Shown one piece after another: positions 56,104-64,000 of a stretch of 64,000 nt of DNA (the first letter of the stretch is position 1; each line of letters opens with the position of its first letter). The notes beneath the pieces were generated by a model, which saw only the letters and a list, made by a program, of their open reading frames with translations, was not told the DNA's origin and ran no database searches. The stretch is from Gloeocapsopsis sp. IPPAS B-1203. Lineage in GTDB: Bacteria; Cyanobacteriota; Cyanobacteriia; Cyanobacteriales; Chroococcidiopsidaceae. Made by a program: the position numbers and the translations under genes. The stretch is from assembly GCF_002749975.1 (NCBI RefSeq), contig NZ_PEIG01000005.1, positions 124,001 to 188,000 on the forward strand, read 5' to 3'.

Positions 56104-56431
56104 ACTGCTTGATTAAATTCCTTGAGAACTGGCACGCAGCTGTAGTTAACATAAGTAGTTTTGGCATCTGTTACCCAAACCTGCATTTACATTACCAGAT
56201 TTCACATAGGCTGAAAGCTATCAATGGTTATTGTTGATAACTCAATAATAGACCTCCTGCATGAATCGAAAAACTACCCTTGTCATTCTGAACCCTTCGC
56301 TGGCGCTCAAGGGCAGGTTCCACGCAGTGGAGTGTTCGCGCAGCGTTGCCGTAGGCTAGAATCTCAAGAGATGTTTCAGGTATTCCCGCAGGAAGTCTAA
56401 TGAATTCTTTACGCGGATTGTAACGGTTGTG
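56104..56431. other. Intergenic region between modC and the XRE-PBP regulator
   Basis: About 330 bases. The segment at about 56281-56400 (TCATTCTGAACCCTTCGCTGG...) is of the TCATTCTGA-type hairpin repeat seen in many cyanobacteria, with similarity to 2425-2490. No gene. The promoter of the regulator gene would lie in the half next to 56103. Confidence 0.5.
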
Positions 56432-57496
56432 TCAATCGTTGAGTAAAAATAATCGACGTGAATCTAGGCAAGCAAACCACGGTAAGGGACGGACTTTCAG
56501 GCGTTCCCAATTGTCCTTAAAGACTTCTGCCTGAAGGTTATAATCGTCTGTGTTAATAGGTGGTTCTTGCAACTTCAGATACAAAGTCATACGATGGGGC
56601 GTTTCACTTGTCCAAACTAACCAACAGGGAAACGTATTTTCCTGATGTTGATCTGGAAAGGTAATTTGATGGGCACGAATACCCACATGGGTATGCAGCG
56701 AAGACATAGGTTCAGGGGATTTAAGGGTACAGTTCCAATCCAGCGCTTGAAGTGTCTGAAAGTCTATCAGTTGAATTCTCGAAATATTTTTACAGCCTGT
56801 TAGTTGGGCAACAGTTAGTGTGTTAGGGTTTTCAAAAACGGTTTGTTTATGTCCATCCGCAACAATCTTACCAGCAGAGAGAACAATTAATTTCTGGCAA
56901 ATTCGGTAAGCTTCCTCTAGATTATGGCTGACAAATAAAGTTAATCCTTGGTAGCTAGACAAGGTTTTAATCAATTGCTTTTCTAGTTCGCTGCGTAAAT
57001 GAGTGTCAAGGGCAGAAAATGGCTCATCTAATAGCAAAATTTCTGGATGAGTTGCTAATGCTCTAGCTAGCGCCACCCGTTGTTGTTGTCCACCAGATAG
57101 CTGATAGGGATAGCGATGCTCAAATCCTACTAGTTTGACCTGTTCTATTTGAGTGGCGACGTGTTTCGCTTGCAACTTCTTAGATAAGCCTTTTAGACCA
57201 TAGGCAATGTTTTGGGCAATAGTAAGATGAGGAAACAGAGCATAGTTTTGAAAAAGGAAACCGACGCGGCGATCGCGACTAGGCAGATTAATTCCCTTAC
57301 GGGAGTCATATAAAATCCGGTCATTTAGCACGATGACTCCACTGGTGGGTGTTTCAATTCCTGCAATACAGCGGAGGGTCATACTTTTGCCTGAACCCGA
57401 ACTACCTAAAATTCCTAGCACTTCTCGCTCAACGGTAAAAGCGACTGCTAGAGAATAACTGGGAAGTTGCTTTTGAATATCGACGATGAGTTGCAT
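56432..57496 (-). CDS. modC: Molybdate ABC transporter ATP-binding protein ModC
   Basis: A 354-residue ATPase of the molybdate importer, cytoplasmic. Walker A LGSSGSGKSMTLRCIAG (about 31-47), signature LSGGQQQRVALARALA (about 133-148) and Walker B EILLLDEPFSALDTHL (about 152-167) are all intact, followed by the H-loop. The C-terminal part contains a short regulatory segment. The start ATG at 57496 lies inside the 3' part of modB, with a 68-base overlap in a different frame; cyanobacteria often have a fused modBC gene, so the split may be a frameshift or natural overlap. Confidence 0.93.
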   Translation of the reverse strand: MQLIVDIQKQLPSYSLAVAFTVEREVLGILGSSGSGKSMTLRCIAGIETPTSGVIVLNDRILYDSRKGINLPSRDRRVGFLFQNYALFPHLTIAQNIAYGLKGLSKKLQAKHVATQIEQVKLVGFEHRYPYQLSGGQQQRVALARALATHPEILLLDEPFSALDTHLRSELEKQLIKTLSSYQGLTLFVSHNLEEAYRICQKLIVLSAGKIVADGHKQTVFENPNTLTVAQLTGCKNISRIQLIDFQTLQALDWNCTLKSPEPMSSLHTHVGIRAHQITFPDQHQENTFPCWLVWTSETPHRMTLYLKLQEPPINTDDYNLQAEVFKDNWERLKVRPLPWFACLDSRRLFLLND

Positions 57497-58175
57497 TGAA
57501 TGCTTGCAGTTTCTTGTGCTGTTGTTGACTCTGGGGTTGTTGTGATTCTAGATATCGCACCCACCAAAGCAAAGCAAAGGCGATCGCACTCATGATGAGC
57601 ACCATGATGTTTGCTAATTCATACCGTTGCATTTGTACTGCATCATAGATAGCTAAGGGCAATGTTTGCGTTCTTCCAGGGATACTACCTGCAACCATTA
57701 AGGTGGCTCCAAATTCTCCGAGTCCTCGCGCCACACTCAACCCAAATCCAGCTAAAATGCCTCGATAAGCCACAGGAATTGCAATCCGCCAGAGGACTTC
57801 TAGTTCTGTTGAACCGAGGGTACGGGCTGCTGCTTCTAATTCAGGATCGACATTGGCGATCGCGGCTCTGGTTGATTCAACCATTAAAGGAAATGCGACA
57901 ATAGCAGAGGCGATCGCTCCAGCTTGCCAGGTAAATAATAAATCAATACCAAACCATTCTTTGATCGGGCTGCCTCTTCCCAATACCAGCAACAAGAAAT
58001 AGCCTACGACACTCGGTGGCAATACTAACGGCAAATTCAGCAGTGTGGAAACAATAATCTGCCCTGAAAATTGTTTTCTTGCCAGCAAGATTCCTATGCT
58101 TAGACCAAATACCAGAATCAAAATGCTGGCAACGATTGTGACTTGCAAAGACAAAATAAACGGCTGCCAGATCAT
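57429..58175 (-). CDS. modB: Molybdate ABC transporter permease ModB
   Basis: A 248-residue inner-membrane permease. The start is the ATG at 58175 (MIWQPFILSLQVTIVASILIL); upstream codons belong to the modA region. The six hydrophobic segments and the EAA loop (EAAARTLGSTELEVLWRIAIPVAYRGILAG) are typical of the family. It overlaps the modA stop in ATGA fashion and modC by 68 bases. The last 30 residues after WWVRYLESQQPQSQQQHKKLQ are not family-like, which fits a lost fusion to ModC. Confidence 0.9.
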   Translation of the reverse strand: MIWQPFILSLQVTIVASILILVFGLSIGILLARKQFSGQIIVSTLLNLPLVLPPSVVGYFLLLVLGRGSPIKEWFGIDLLFTWQAGAIASAIVAFPLMVESTRAAIANVDPELEAAARTLGSTELEVLWRIAIPVAYRGILAGFGLSVARGLGEFGATLMVAGSIPGRTQTLPLAIYDAVQMQRYELANIMVLIMSAIAFALLWWVRYLESQQPQSQQQHKKLQAFNATHRRYSKATSQLFSSSRFYR

Positions 58176-58987
58176 GATAACGGTTCCTCTCCTGGTAAAA
58201 CAAAGCCATATTTGCGCATCAAAGGTCTTCCCTGTTCGCCATTGATAAAAGCGGCGAATTGCTTGGCTACCTCTGGATGACGGGCATTTTTGGGAACTGC
58301 TAGCATTTGTTCGAGTGGTTGATGTAAATTGGCAGGAAGCAAAATCCACTTGCCTGGTTTATTGATACTGATGGAAAGCGCGGCGATCGCGATATCTGCA
58401 TTTCCTGTTTCTGCATATTGCTGTGTTTGTCTGATATTTTCTCCAAAAACAAGCTTCGGTTGCAGTTCTTCCCAAATGCCTGCCGATTGCAGGGCTTCTT
58501 GTGCTGCGACACCATAGGGTGCGTGGTTGGGATTGGCGATCGCGACTCGCTGAATCTGCGGTTGAGTTAAGTCTTTGATGTTTTGAATATTCAGGGGGCT
58601 ATCTTCTCTGTGCCAAAGTGTAATGCGTCCTATCCCGTACAATGCCTTTGTTTCTGGTAGAATTAATCCTTTTTGGTCTAAATCATTGACAAATTGCTTA
58701 TTAGCTGCTGCAAACAAATCGACAGGTGCACCCCGCTCAATTTGCTGGGCAAGTTGCCCTGTTGATCCCAAGTTAAACGTTACCTGATTTCCTGTTTCTT
58801 GTTCCCACAGCTTACCAATCTCTGGAAAGACGTCGTTTAAATCTGCGGCTGCGGACACAGTCAAGGAGATTGTCTCAGCCGGAGGTGAGGGAGAAGTCAC
58901 TAAAGTAGGCGTACTGACAGTAGAAACTCCACATGCTGTTAAACAACCGATGAGAGCGAGAACTAAAAACCACAAGTGCTTTTTCAT
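58172..58987 (-). CDS. modA: Molybdate-binding protein ModA
   Basis: A 271-residue periplasmic lipoprotein (lipobox LTAC, Cys19) binding molybdate/tungstate for the ModBC importer. The family pattern VSAAADLNDVFPEIGKLWEQETGNQVTF (about 44-71), GSTGQLAQQIERGAPVDLFAAA and GKWILLPANLHQPLEQ is present. It is the first gene of modA-modB-modC. The XRE-PBP regulator lies downstream on the same strand. The promoter is in the 58988-59383 gap; no ModE-type palindrome was recognised there. Confidence 0.94.
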   Translation of the reverse strand: MKKHLWFLVLALIGCLTACGVSTVSTPTLVTSPSPPAETISLTVSAAADLNDVFPEIGKLWEQETGNQVTFNLGSTGQLAQQIERGAPVDLFAAANKQFVNDLDQKGLILPETKALYGIGRITLWHREDSPLNIQNIKDLTQPQIQRVAIANPNHAPYGVAAQEALQSAGIWEELQPKLVFGENIRQTQQYAETGNADIAIAALSISINKPGKWILLPANLHQPLEQMLAVPKNARHPEVAKQFAAFINGEQGRPLMRKYGFVLPGEEPLS

Positions 58988-59383
58988 GATTTGCTCACAA
59001 TGTCGCTATCACTGCAGACAAGGCAAGTATTATCTATACAATGCCAATATACTTGCATAATTTTATGTTCTACTTAGCAGTGCCACAGTTGTTCACAGTT
59101 AATGGCTAGCAGGTGCAAATGCAAATATGTATTGCTCAAGCTTGGAACAATCAACGTATAGCTATGGAAATGAGGCTCGTAGTTCTCTTAAAGGCAATGT
59201 CAAAGCCTTTGTTGCTGGAGCTATTTTATAGCGCGATCGCCCTCGTTGCCACGGGCTAAGTAAATTTTTTTGCTCCAATTTGTCACAATTGATGCGGCAT
59301 CTAAATATAAGGAGGCGATCGCGCTAGCCAATTTAATTCATGTTAACTTCAGATCGCCTACCTAAAAGTTCGTTCTATTGTGC
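58988..59383. other. Intergenic region between metF-like gene and modA
   Basis: About 395 bases with no gene. It contains HIP1-type GCGATCGC palindromes (for example near 59235 and 59315) and the modA promoter on the minus strand, including several AT-rich stretches; no clear regulatory palindrome was seen. Confidence 0.4.
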
Positions 59384-60325
59384 TTATGTTGTCATTGACA
59401 TGACAGGCTCTTTTTTGACTGGTGCAACACCAGCTAAGTCTAAAATTTGTGGAATCAAATCTTCGCGCTTAACTGCCATCATATGGACACCTTGACATAA
59501 TTCGCGAGCGATTTGGACTTGCTCTGCTGCAATTTTGACTCCTTCTTGGAGAGGATCTTGCGCTTGTTCTAAACGGTCAATAATATGTTGTGGAATATTG
59601 ACTCCAGGAACACAGCGATTAATAAATTGGGCATTTTTAGCAGATTTTAATAAAAAGATACCCGCCATGATTGGCTTACCACAGCCATTGGCGATTTTAT
59701 CCATAAATTTTTCTAGACGATCAAAATCTGTAATGAGTTGACTTTGGAAAAACTGCGCCCCAGCTTCAAGTTTACGGTCAAATCGACTTTGTAACCCTGA
59801 CCAGCTTGCGAGTTGTGGATCGACTGCTGCACCAGGAAATAAATCTGTTGCACCATCAGTGAGAGGTTGATCGCAACAATCCATCCCAGAGTTCATTTTA
59901 TGAATTAATTTGAGCAGTCGGATAGATTCGAGGTCAAACACACTTTTGGCATCTACATGATCGCCTGCTTTTACAGGGTCGCCCGTGAGCGCTAAAATAT
60001 TGCGGATGCCGAGAGCATAAGCACCCATAAGATCTGCTTGGAGTCCAATACGGTTGCGATCGCGACAGGCAATTTGACAAATTGGCTCAATTCCGTACTG
60101 TAACAATATCACCGAAGCCGCTAGCGAAGACATCCGCAGCACTGCCCTACTACCATCAGTAATATTCACCGCGTGGACGCGATCTTTGAGTTGTTGTGCC
60201 ATTTGCACCATATGCGCTGGATTGCTACCTTTGGGTGGTGCAACTTCAGCCGTGATTAAAAAGTCACCCTGAATAATGGCAGTGCGTAATGAGTTTAAAG
60301 AAGTTCCGTTTAAATTATTTAGCAT
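59384..60325 (-). CDS. Methylenetetrahydrofolate reductase family protein (MetF-like)
   Basis: Flavoprotein family that reduces methylene-tetrahydrofolate to methyl-tetrahydrofolate for methionine synthesis. The 313-residue protein starts at the ATG at 60325 (MLNNLNGTSL). Motifs ITAEVAPPKGSNPAHMVQMA (about 24-43), VNITDGSRAVLRMSSLAAS, CQIACRDRNRIGLQADLMGA and NILALTGDPVKAGDH are characteristic of MTHFR. The C-terminal part differs from E. coli MetF and resembles the bifunctional homocysteine methyltransferase partner type of other phyla. It is cytoplasmic, co-directional with the trpS gene 40 bases upstream. Confidence 0.88.
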   Translation of the reverse strand: MLNNLNGTSLNSLRTAIIQGDFLITAEVAPPKGSNPAHMVQMAQQLKDRVHAVNITDGSRAVLRMSSLAASVILLQYGIEPICQIACRDRNRIGLQADLMGAYALGIRNILALTGDPVKAGDHVDAKSVFDLESIRLLKLIHKMNSGMDCCDQPLTDGATDLFPGAAVDPQLASWSGLQSRFDRKLEAGAQFFQSQLITDFDRLEKFMDKIANGCGKPIMAGIFLLKSAKNAQFINRCVPGVNIPQHIIDRLEQAQDPLQEGVKIAAEQVQIARELCQGVHMMAVKREDLIPQILDLAGVAPVKKEPVMSMTT

Positions 60326-60362
60326 TAGATCGTGCAAATTAAATTTTATATTTTTCTAGCAA

Positions 60363-61370
60363 TTACACTGGCATAGAATAGCCCAAAGATGATTTCACTT
60401 TGTTCAGGGTTTGGTTCGCGATCGCTTCTGCTTTTTCTCGTCCTGAACGTAAGACCGACTCTAAATAGCCTTTATCGTTCATGACTGCATGATATTTGTC
60501 TTGGATTGGTTTAAGGGCTGCGATCGCTGTTTCTGCGAGTAGCGGTTTAAATTGTCCCCAGCCCATATCTTGACACTCAGCCGCAACTTCTTGCTTTGAC
60601 TTGCCCGAAAGCAGCATATAGAGTGTTAACAAATTATGACATTCAGGGCGTTCTGGGTCATCAAACGTTAAACCCTTGATTGGATCAGTTTTACAGCGCT
60701 TAATCTTTTGTTGAATTTGTTCTGGAGTATCGAGTAAATTAATCCGACTAGCATCTGACGGATCGGATTTAGACATTTTGCGCGTACCATCTGTCAAACT
60801 CATCACCCGCGCACCTTCTTTGCGAATGAGTGGATCTGGTAACTTAAGTACTGGATTTTCTCTGGCAAATTGATAGTTGAACCGCGCTGCAATATCGCGG
60901 GTAAGTTCTAAGTGTTGCTTTTGATCCTCACCGACAGGTACTTTATCTGCTTGATACAGCAAAATATCTGCTGCCATTAATACGGGATAATCAAGTAAGC
61001 CTGTACTGACATTTTCTCCTTGCTTGATTGCCTTTTCCTTAAACTGGATCATGTCTTGCAGCCAGTTCAAGGGCGTAATGCAATTGAGTAGCCATGTCAA
61101 CTCACTATGGGCGCAAATGTGGGATTGGACAAATATAGTCGAATGATTTATGTCAAGACCACTCGCCAGATATATAGCAGCCATATTATACGTATTAGTT
61201 GCTAGTGTTGCTGGATCGTGCGGTACGGTTATAGCGTGTAAGTCTGCTATGAATAAGAAGTTCTCGTATTCGCTTTGCCCTTCTACCCAATTGCGAATTG
61301 CACCTAGATAATTACCTAAGTGTAAATTACCAGTTGATTGAATCCCAGATAGAACGCGCTGCTTAGCCAT
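60363..61370 (-). CDS. trpS: Tryptophanyl-tRNA synthetase
   Basis: A 335-residue class I synthetase charging tRNA-Trp. I set the start at the ATG at 61370 (MAKQRVLSGIQSTGNLHLGNYLGA). Both signature motifs are intact: the HIGH variant LHLGNYLG and RKMSKSDPSD. Typical segments include MVQSH-like IFVQSHICAHSEL, TQPLNWLQDMIQFKEKA-like NWLQDMIQFKEKAIKQ and LLYQADKVPVGEDQKQH. It is the functional trpS of this genome, in contrast to the remnant at 35439. It lies 38 bases before the MetF-like gene, and divergent from a cyanobacterial small protein. Confidence 0.95.
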   Translation of the reverse strand: MAKQRVLSGIQSTGNLHLGNYLGAIRNWVEGQSEYENFLFIADLHAITVPHDPATLATNTYNMAAIYLASGLDINHSTIFVQSHICAHSELTWLLNCITPLNWLQDMIQFKEKAIKQGENVSTGLLDYPVLMAADILLYQADKVPVGEDQKQHLELTRDIAARFNYQFARENPVLKLPDPLIRKEGARVMSLTDGTRKMSKSDPSDASRINLLDTPEQIQQKIKRCKTDPIKGLTFDDPERPECHNLLTLYMLLSGKSKQEVAAECQDMGWGQFKPLLAETAIAALKPIQDKYHAVMNDKGYLESVLRSGREKAEAIANQTLNKVKSSLGYSMPV

Positions 61371-61446
61371 TGATTTTAATTGATTGTTTACGCAATAACT
61401 GCCCAAAAATTATAGTAGGTATCTTTTTAGTTACTAGTTTCCAATT

Positions 61447-61746
61447 ATGACTCAATCTTCCCCAAATCCGATGACTCTGCTGCGCCAATGCCTCAAATTA
61501 GCGCAAGAAGTTTCTACCCATGCTCAAGCAAATGAAGAATTTACCCAACTGCGTGATGGTATCGCAGCAACAAACCCCCAAGCAGCAGAATTGATGGATA
61601 TACTCTGGCAAGATGTTATTGCTGCACGACGTTCAGCAGAGTTTTGGCACGAGATGAGCAACGTAGAAAAAGACTTAAGTAACCGGATGATGGAAAATAT
61701 GGCACAATTACGCCAAAATTACTTACGTCTGATGCAGGAGATGTAG
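61447..61746 (+). CDS. Conserved cyanobacterial small protein
   Basis: A 99-residue protein with no named domain, but of a well-conserved cyanobacterial type. It is largely helical, with charged heptad-like segments (LRQCLKLAQEVSTHAQANEEF and VEKDLSNRMMENMAQLRQNY), so a coiled-coil or bundle is likely. The start is the ATG at 61447, divergent from trpS across 76 bases. No function can be inferred. Confidence 0.7.
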   Translation: MTQSSPNPMTLLRQCLKLAQEVSTHAQANEEFTQLRDGIAATNPQAAELMDILWQDVIAARRSAEFWHEMSNVEKDLSNRMMENMAQLRQNYLRLMQEM

Positions 61747-61754
61747 AGAAGAGA

Positions 61755-61830
61755 GCAGAGGAAGCAGAGGGGAATACTTTTTTCTATCTACTCAAAACTC
61801 ATAATTCAAAACTCAAAACTAGCCACTCAC
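61755..61830. repeat. ACTCAAAACTC heptamer repeat
   Basis: CTACTCAAAACTCATAATTCAAAACTCAAAACTAGCCACTCACC is a short tandem heptamer repeat of the type at 2525-2584, in the gap before the radical SAM gene. Confidence 0.55.
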
Positions 61831-61977
61831 CACACTTCATGAACAAATTTTTATAAATATTGATATTGGTGAATTTTTAGTACTTTTTGACACCAGTGGC
61901 AGTAAGTTTAGGTAATTGATCCCCCATGCAGGGACTATATCCCTTCAACATTCTTTGCCAATTTGGAGTACGTGCCC

Positions 61978-63531
61978 ATGAAAGCATTACTGCTATGGCC
62001 CGTTATGCCTAATTCTTTCTGGTCGTACCAGGAAACATTAAATTTAGCAGGTTTGCGCTCAACAAATCCACCGCTTGGTTTAATTACGATCGCCGCAATG
62101 TTGCCAGCTGAGTGGGAAATTCGCTTTGTAGACCGCAATATCCGCTTTGAAACGGAGGATGACTGGGCTTGGTGCGACTTGGTCATCATATCAGCAATGA
62201 TTATCCAAAAACAAGACTTTCGCGAACTCATCCAAAAAGGGGTTGCGTTAGGGAAGAAAGTTGCTGTAGGTGGTCCATACCCGACATCTGTACCAAAGAT
62301 TGCATTAGATGCAGGAGCGCATTATCTTATTTTGGATGAAGGGGAATGCACAATTCCCATGTTTTTAGAAGCTTTAGCACGTGGCGAAGCCTGTGGGATA
62401 TTCCGATCGCCAGAAAAACCTGATGTAACGCAAACACCAATTGCACGGTACGACTTACTTGATTTAAACGCCTACTTAGCAGTTACAGTTCAGTTTTCCC
62501 GTGGTTGTCCTTTTCAGTGCGAATTCTGTGACATTATTAACTTGTACGGACGCAAGCCTCGCACAAAAACCCCAGAGCAAATGTTGCAAGAATTTCAAGT
62601 TCTTTATGACTTGGGTTGGCGGCGATACGTATTTGTTGTTGATGATAATTTTATTGGCAATAAACGGAATGCAAAAGTATTTTTAAAGGCATTGATTCCG
62701 TGGATGGAAGCGCATGATTATCCCTTCATTTTATTAACTGAAGCTTCGCTAAATTTAGCTGAAGATGATGAATTAGTTGAACTCATGGTAAAAGCTGGTT
62801 TTACTATGGTGTTTATGGGGATTGAAACTCCGGATACAGATAGTTTAGTAGGCATTCATAAATTACAAAATACTCGTCAAGATTTGATTGAATCTTGTCA
62901 TAAAATTACCCGTGCCGGACTGCAAATTATGTCTGGTTTTATTATGGGATTTGATAACGAACGTCCTGGTGCAGGAAAACGAATTCAAACATTCATTGAA
63001 GAAACAGGAATTCCACAGTGTCAATTTAGTTTATTGCAAGCATTACAAAATACAGCAATGTGGAATCGCCTGCAAAAAGAAGGGCGACTAGTTGACGGTT
63101 TAGGGACGATTCACCAAGGTGCAATTATGAATTTTGTGCCGACTCGTCCGGTAGAAGAGTTAACGGAAGAATATATCGATGCCTTCTGGAATATTTATGA
63201 ACCAATGCCATATTTGAAACGTACGTTTCGTCACTTTCGGATGATGAATGGCTGGCGGGGTAAAACAAAACGCCCAGTAACAATGACTGAATTGCAGTTA
63301 TTTGCTGCGCTTTGTTGGCGACAGGGTTTGTTGCGTTCGACGCGATTTCGTTTTTGGTGGCAATTAGGGGCGATCGCACTGACAAAACCACGTCTGGTAT
63401 ATGATTACTTAGTTGCCTTAGGTGCAGGCGAACACTTTTTCCACTACCGCTACCAAGTGCGAGAACAATTGCAAGTACAACTGAGTACAATCAAACAAGC
63501 AAAGCAACAGGAGTTATTAGCTGTTAGCTAA
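61978..63531 (+). CDS. B12-binding domain radical SAM protein (DUF4070)
   Basis: A 517-residue protein starting at the ATG at 61978 (MKALLLWPVMPNSFWS); the TTG at 61963 is possible. An N-terminal cobalamin-binding-like domain (about 1-140) precedes the radical SAM core with the cluster motif C177-x3-C181-x2-C184 (FSRGCPFQCEFCDI). The core continues through FVDDNFIGNKRNAKVFL and VFMGIETPDTDSLV. A DUF4070-type C-terminal part (about 370-517) follows. Related hopanoid-methylase HpnP/HpnR proteins have the same architecture, but the substrate here is not known. It is possibly involved in lipid or cofactor methylation. Confidence 0.9.
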   Translation: MKALLLWPVMPNSFWSYQETLNLAGLRSTNPPLGLITIAAMLPAEWEIRFVDRNIRFETEDDWAWCDLVIISAMIIQKQDFRELIQKGVALGKKVAVGGPYPTSVPKIALDAGAHYLILDEGECTIPMFLEALARGEACGIFRSPEKPDVTQTPIARYDLLDLNAYLAVTVQFSRGCPFQCEFCDIINLYGRKPRTKTPEQMLQEFQVLYDLGWRRYVFVVDDNFIGNKRNAKVFLKALIPWMEAHDYPFILLTEASLNLAEDDELVELMVKAGFTMVFMGIETPDTDSLVGIHKLQNTRQDLIESCHKITRAGLQIMSGFIMGFDNERPGAGKRIQTFIEETGIPQCQFSLLQALQNTAMWNRLQKEGRLVDGLGTIHQGAIMNFVPTRPVEELTEEYIDAFWNIYEPMPYLKRTFRHFRMMNGWRGKTKRPVTMTELQLFAALCWRQGLLRSTRFRFWWQLGAIALTKPRLVYDYLVALGAGEHFFHYRYQVREQLQVQLSTIKQAKQQELLAVS

Positions 63532-63535
63532 TTGT

Positions 63536-64000
63536 TTACTCGCTTAAACGTTGACGCAGCCATAAAGCGAAAAAGGGAAGTGCTAAACGATAATTCTGTT
63601 CAGAACCGTAGATCAAGCCTTTTTGCTGTAATCCTATCAATGCACCTTGTAGACTTCCACCACGAGAAAGCCCGTGTTTTTGAATATACTCTCGGCTTTG
63701 TGGTTTACTTGTAGGATCTAACGCAAGACATTCTAAAAGTTGCACTTGACTTGCAGGTAAAAGCATGAGTAATGACTCGAAGGTGATTGACAAATCCTGT
63801 AATAACTCTTGAATTACTTGATGTACTTGTTCATCGCCAATGAACTCATCGGTACGACGGCTGACAAGGCGACGAATCAGTGTCATCGCATCGCCAATGT
63901 GTCCTTGAACTGCATCAATGAAAACGTCTATCGCTTGCGATCGTGAATCAAATGTTAGCCCCTGGGTATGTAAAATTTCTCTTGCCCATACTGCCAACAC
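63536..64000 (-). CDS. C-terminal part of an ATPase/winged-helix protein (cut by window edge)
   Basis: The last 154 residues of a protein that begins beyond the window. Visible features include AVWAREILHTQGLTFD, the helix-rich QAIDVFIDAVQGHIGDAMTLIRRLV, and a winged-helix-like end (ASQVQLLECLALDPTSKPQSREYIQKHGLSRGGS and ALIGLQQKGLIYG). It matches the C-terminal region of prokaryotic AAA-type ATPases of the STAND/ATP-binding group; the ATP-binding part lies off the window, so identity is only tentative. Confidence 0.6.
   Translation of the reverse strand: MLAVWAREILHTQGLTFDSRSQAIDVFIDAVQGHIGDAMTLIRRLVSRRTDEFIGDEQVHQVIQELLQDLSITFESLLMLLPASQVQLLECLALDPTSKPQSREYIQKHGLSRGGSLQGALIGLQQKGLIYGSEQNYRLALPFFALWLRQRLSE

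Overview
The window is chromosomal DNA of a beta-cyanobacterium. It carries a ccmKKLMN-ccmO carboxysome cluster, NDH-1 CO2-uptake subunits with a CO2 hydration protein, a group 2 sigma factor, an rbp-rpsU pair, AMIN-type TonB receptor genes and very frequent GCGATCGC (HIP1) palindromes. Many short heptamer-type tandem repeats and hairpin repeats lie between genes, as in filamentous or Chroococcidiopsis-like cyanobacteria; the genus cannot be fixed from sequence reading alone.

Layout. 0-8.4 kb: housekeeping genes (lepB, pyrC-like, a VCBS/ASPIC secreted protein, tsaE, a YvcK-family protein, ruvC). 8.5-15.5 kb: an iron-siderophore uptake cluster (MFS exporter, FecB-like binding protein, TonB-dependent receptor, AraC regulator), with an Uma2 gene lodged in it and a frameshift in the MFS gene. 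15.5-22.9 kb: argD, then an ion-homeostasis group (CPA1 antiporter, DUF3124 lipoprotein, TrkA-N protein, K+ channel), interrupted by a decayed TnpB element. 23.0-26.8 kb: a DUF1816 gene, a long prokaryotic Argonaute translationally coupled to a Cas4-like Fe-S nuclease, and tRNA-Ala. 26.9-31 kb: trhO, O-methyltransferase, GNAT, sigma factor. 31.5-35 kb: priA in a tight operon with a DUF4258/DUF2283 pair and an acetyltransferase. 35.4-38.9 kb: an eroded stretch with a trpS remnant and a YdeI gene broken by a stop, plus methyltransferase, CsaA-like, TRIC-channel and GNAT genes. 39-51.5 kb: guanine deaminase, then the CO2-concentrating supercluster: ndhF-ndhD-chp on the minus strand, divergent from ccmK-ccmK-ccmL-ccmM-ccmN-ccmO and a CmpR/RbcR-like LysR gene on the plus strand. 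51.7-64 kb: rpsU, rbp, isochorismatase-DMT pair, a molybdate-uptake operon (modABC) with an XRE-PBP regulator, metF-like, trpS, a conserved cyanobacterial protein, a B12-binding radical SAM protein and the C-terminal part of an ATPase.

The items most worth following up are the Argonaute/Cas4-like operon (apparently intact DEDD active site, unusual 5'-end pocket), the combined carboxysome/NDH-1 CO2-uptake cluster, repeat DNA that has become coding inside priA and at the end of ruvC, and several recently broken genes (MFS exporter, YdeI, tnpB, second trpS, possibly modBC).
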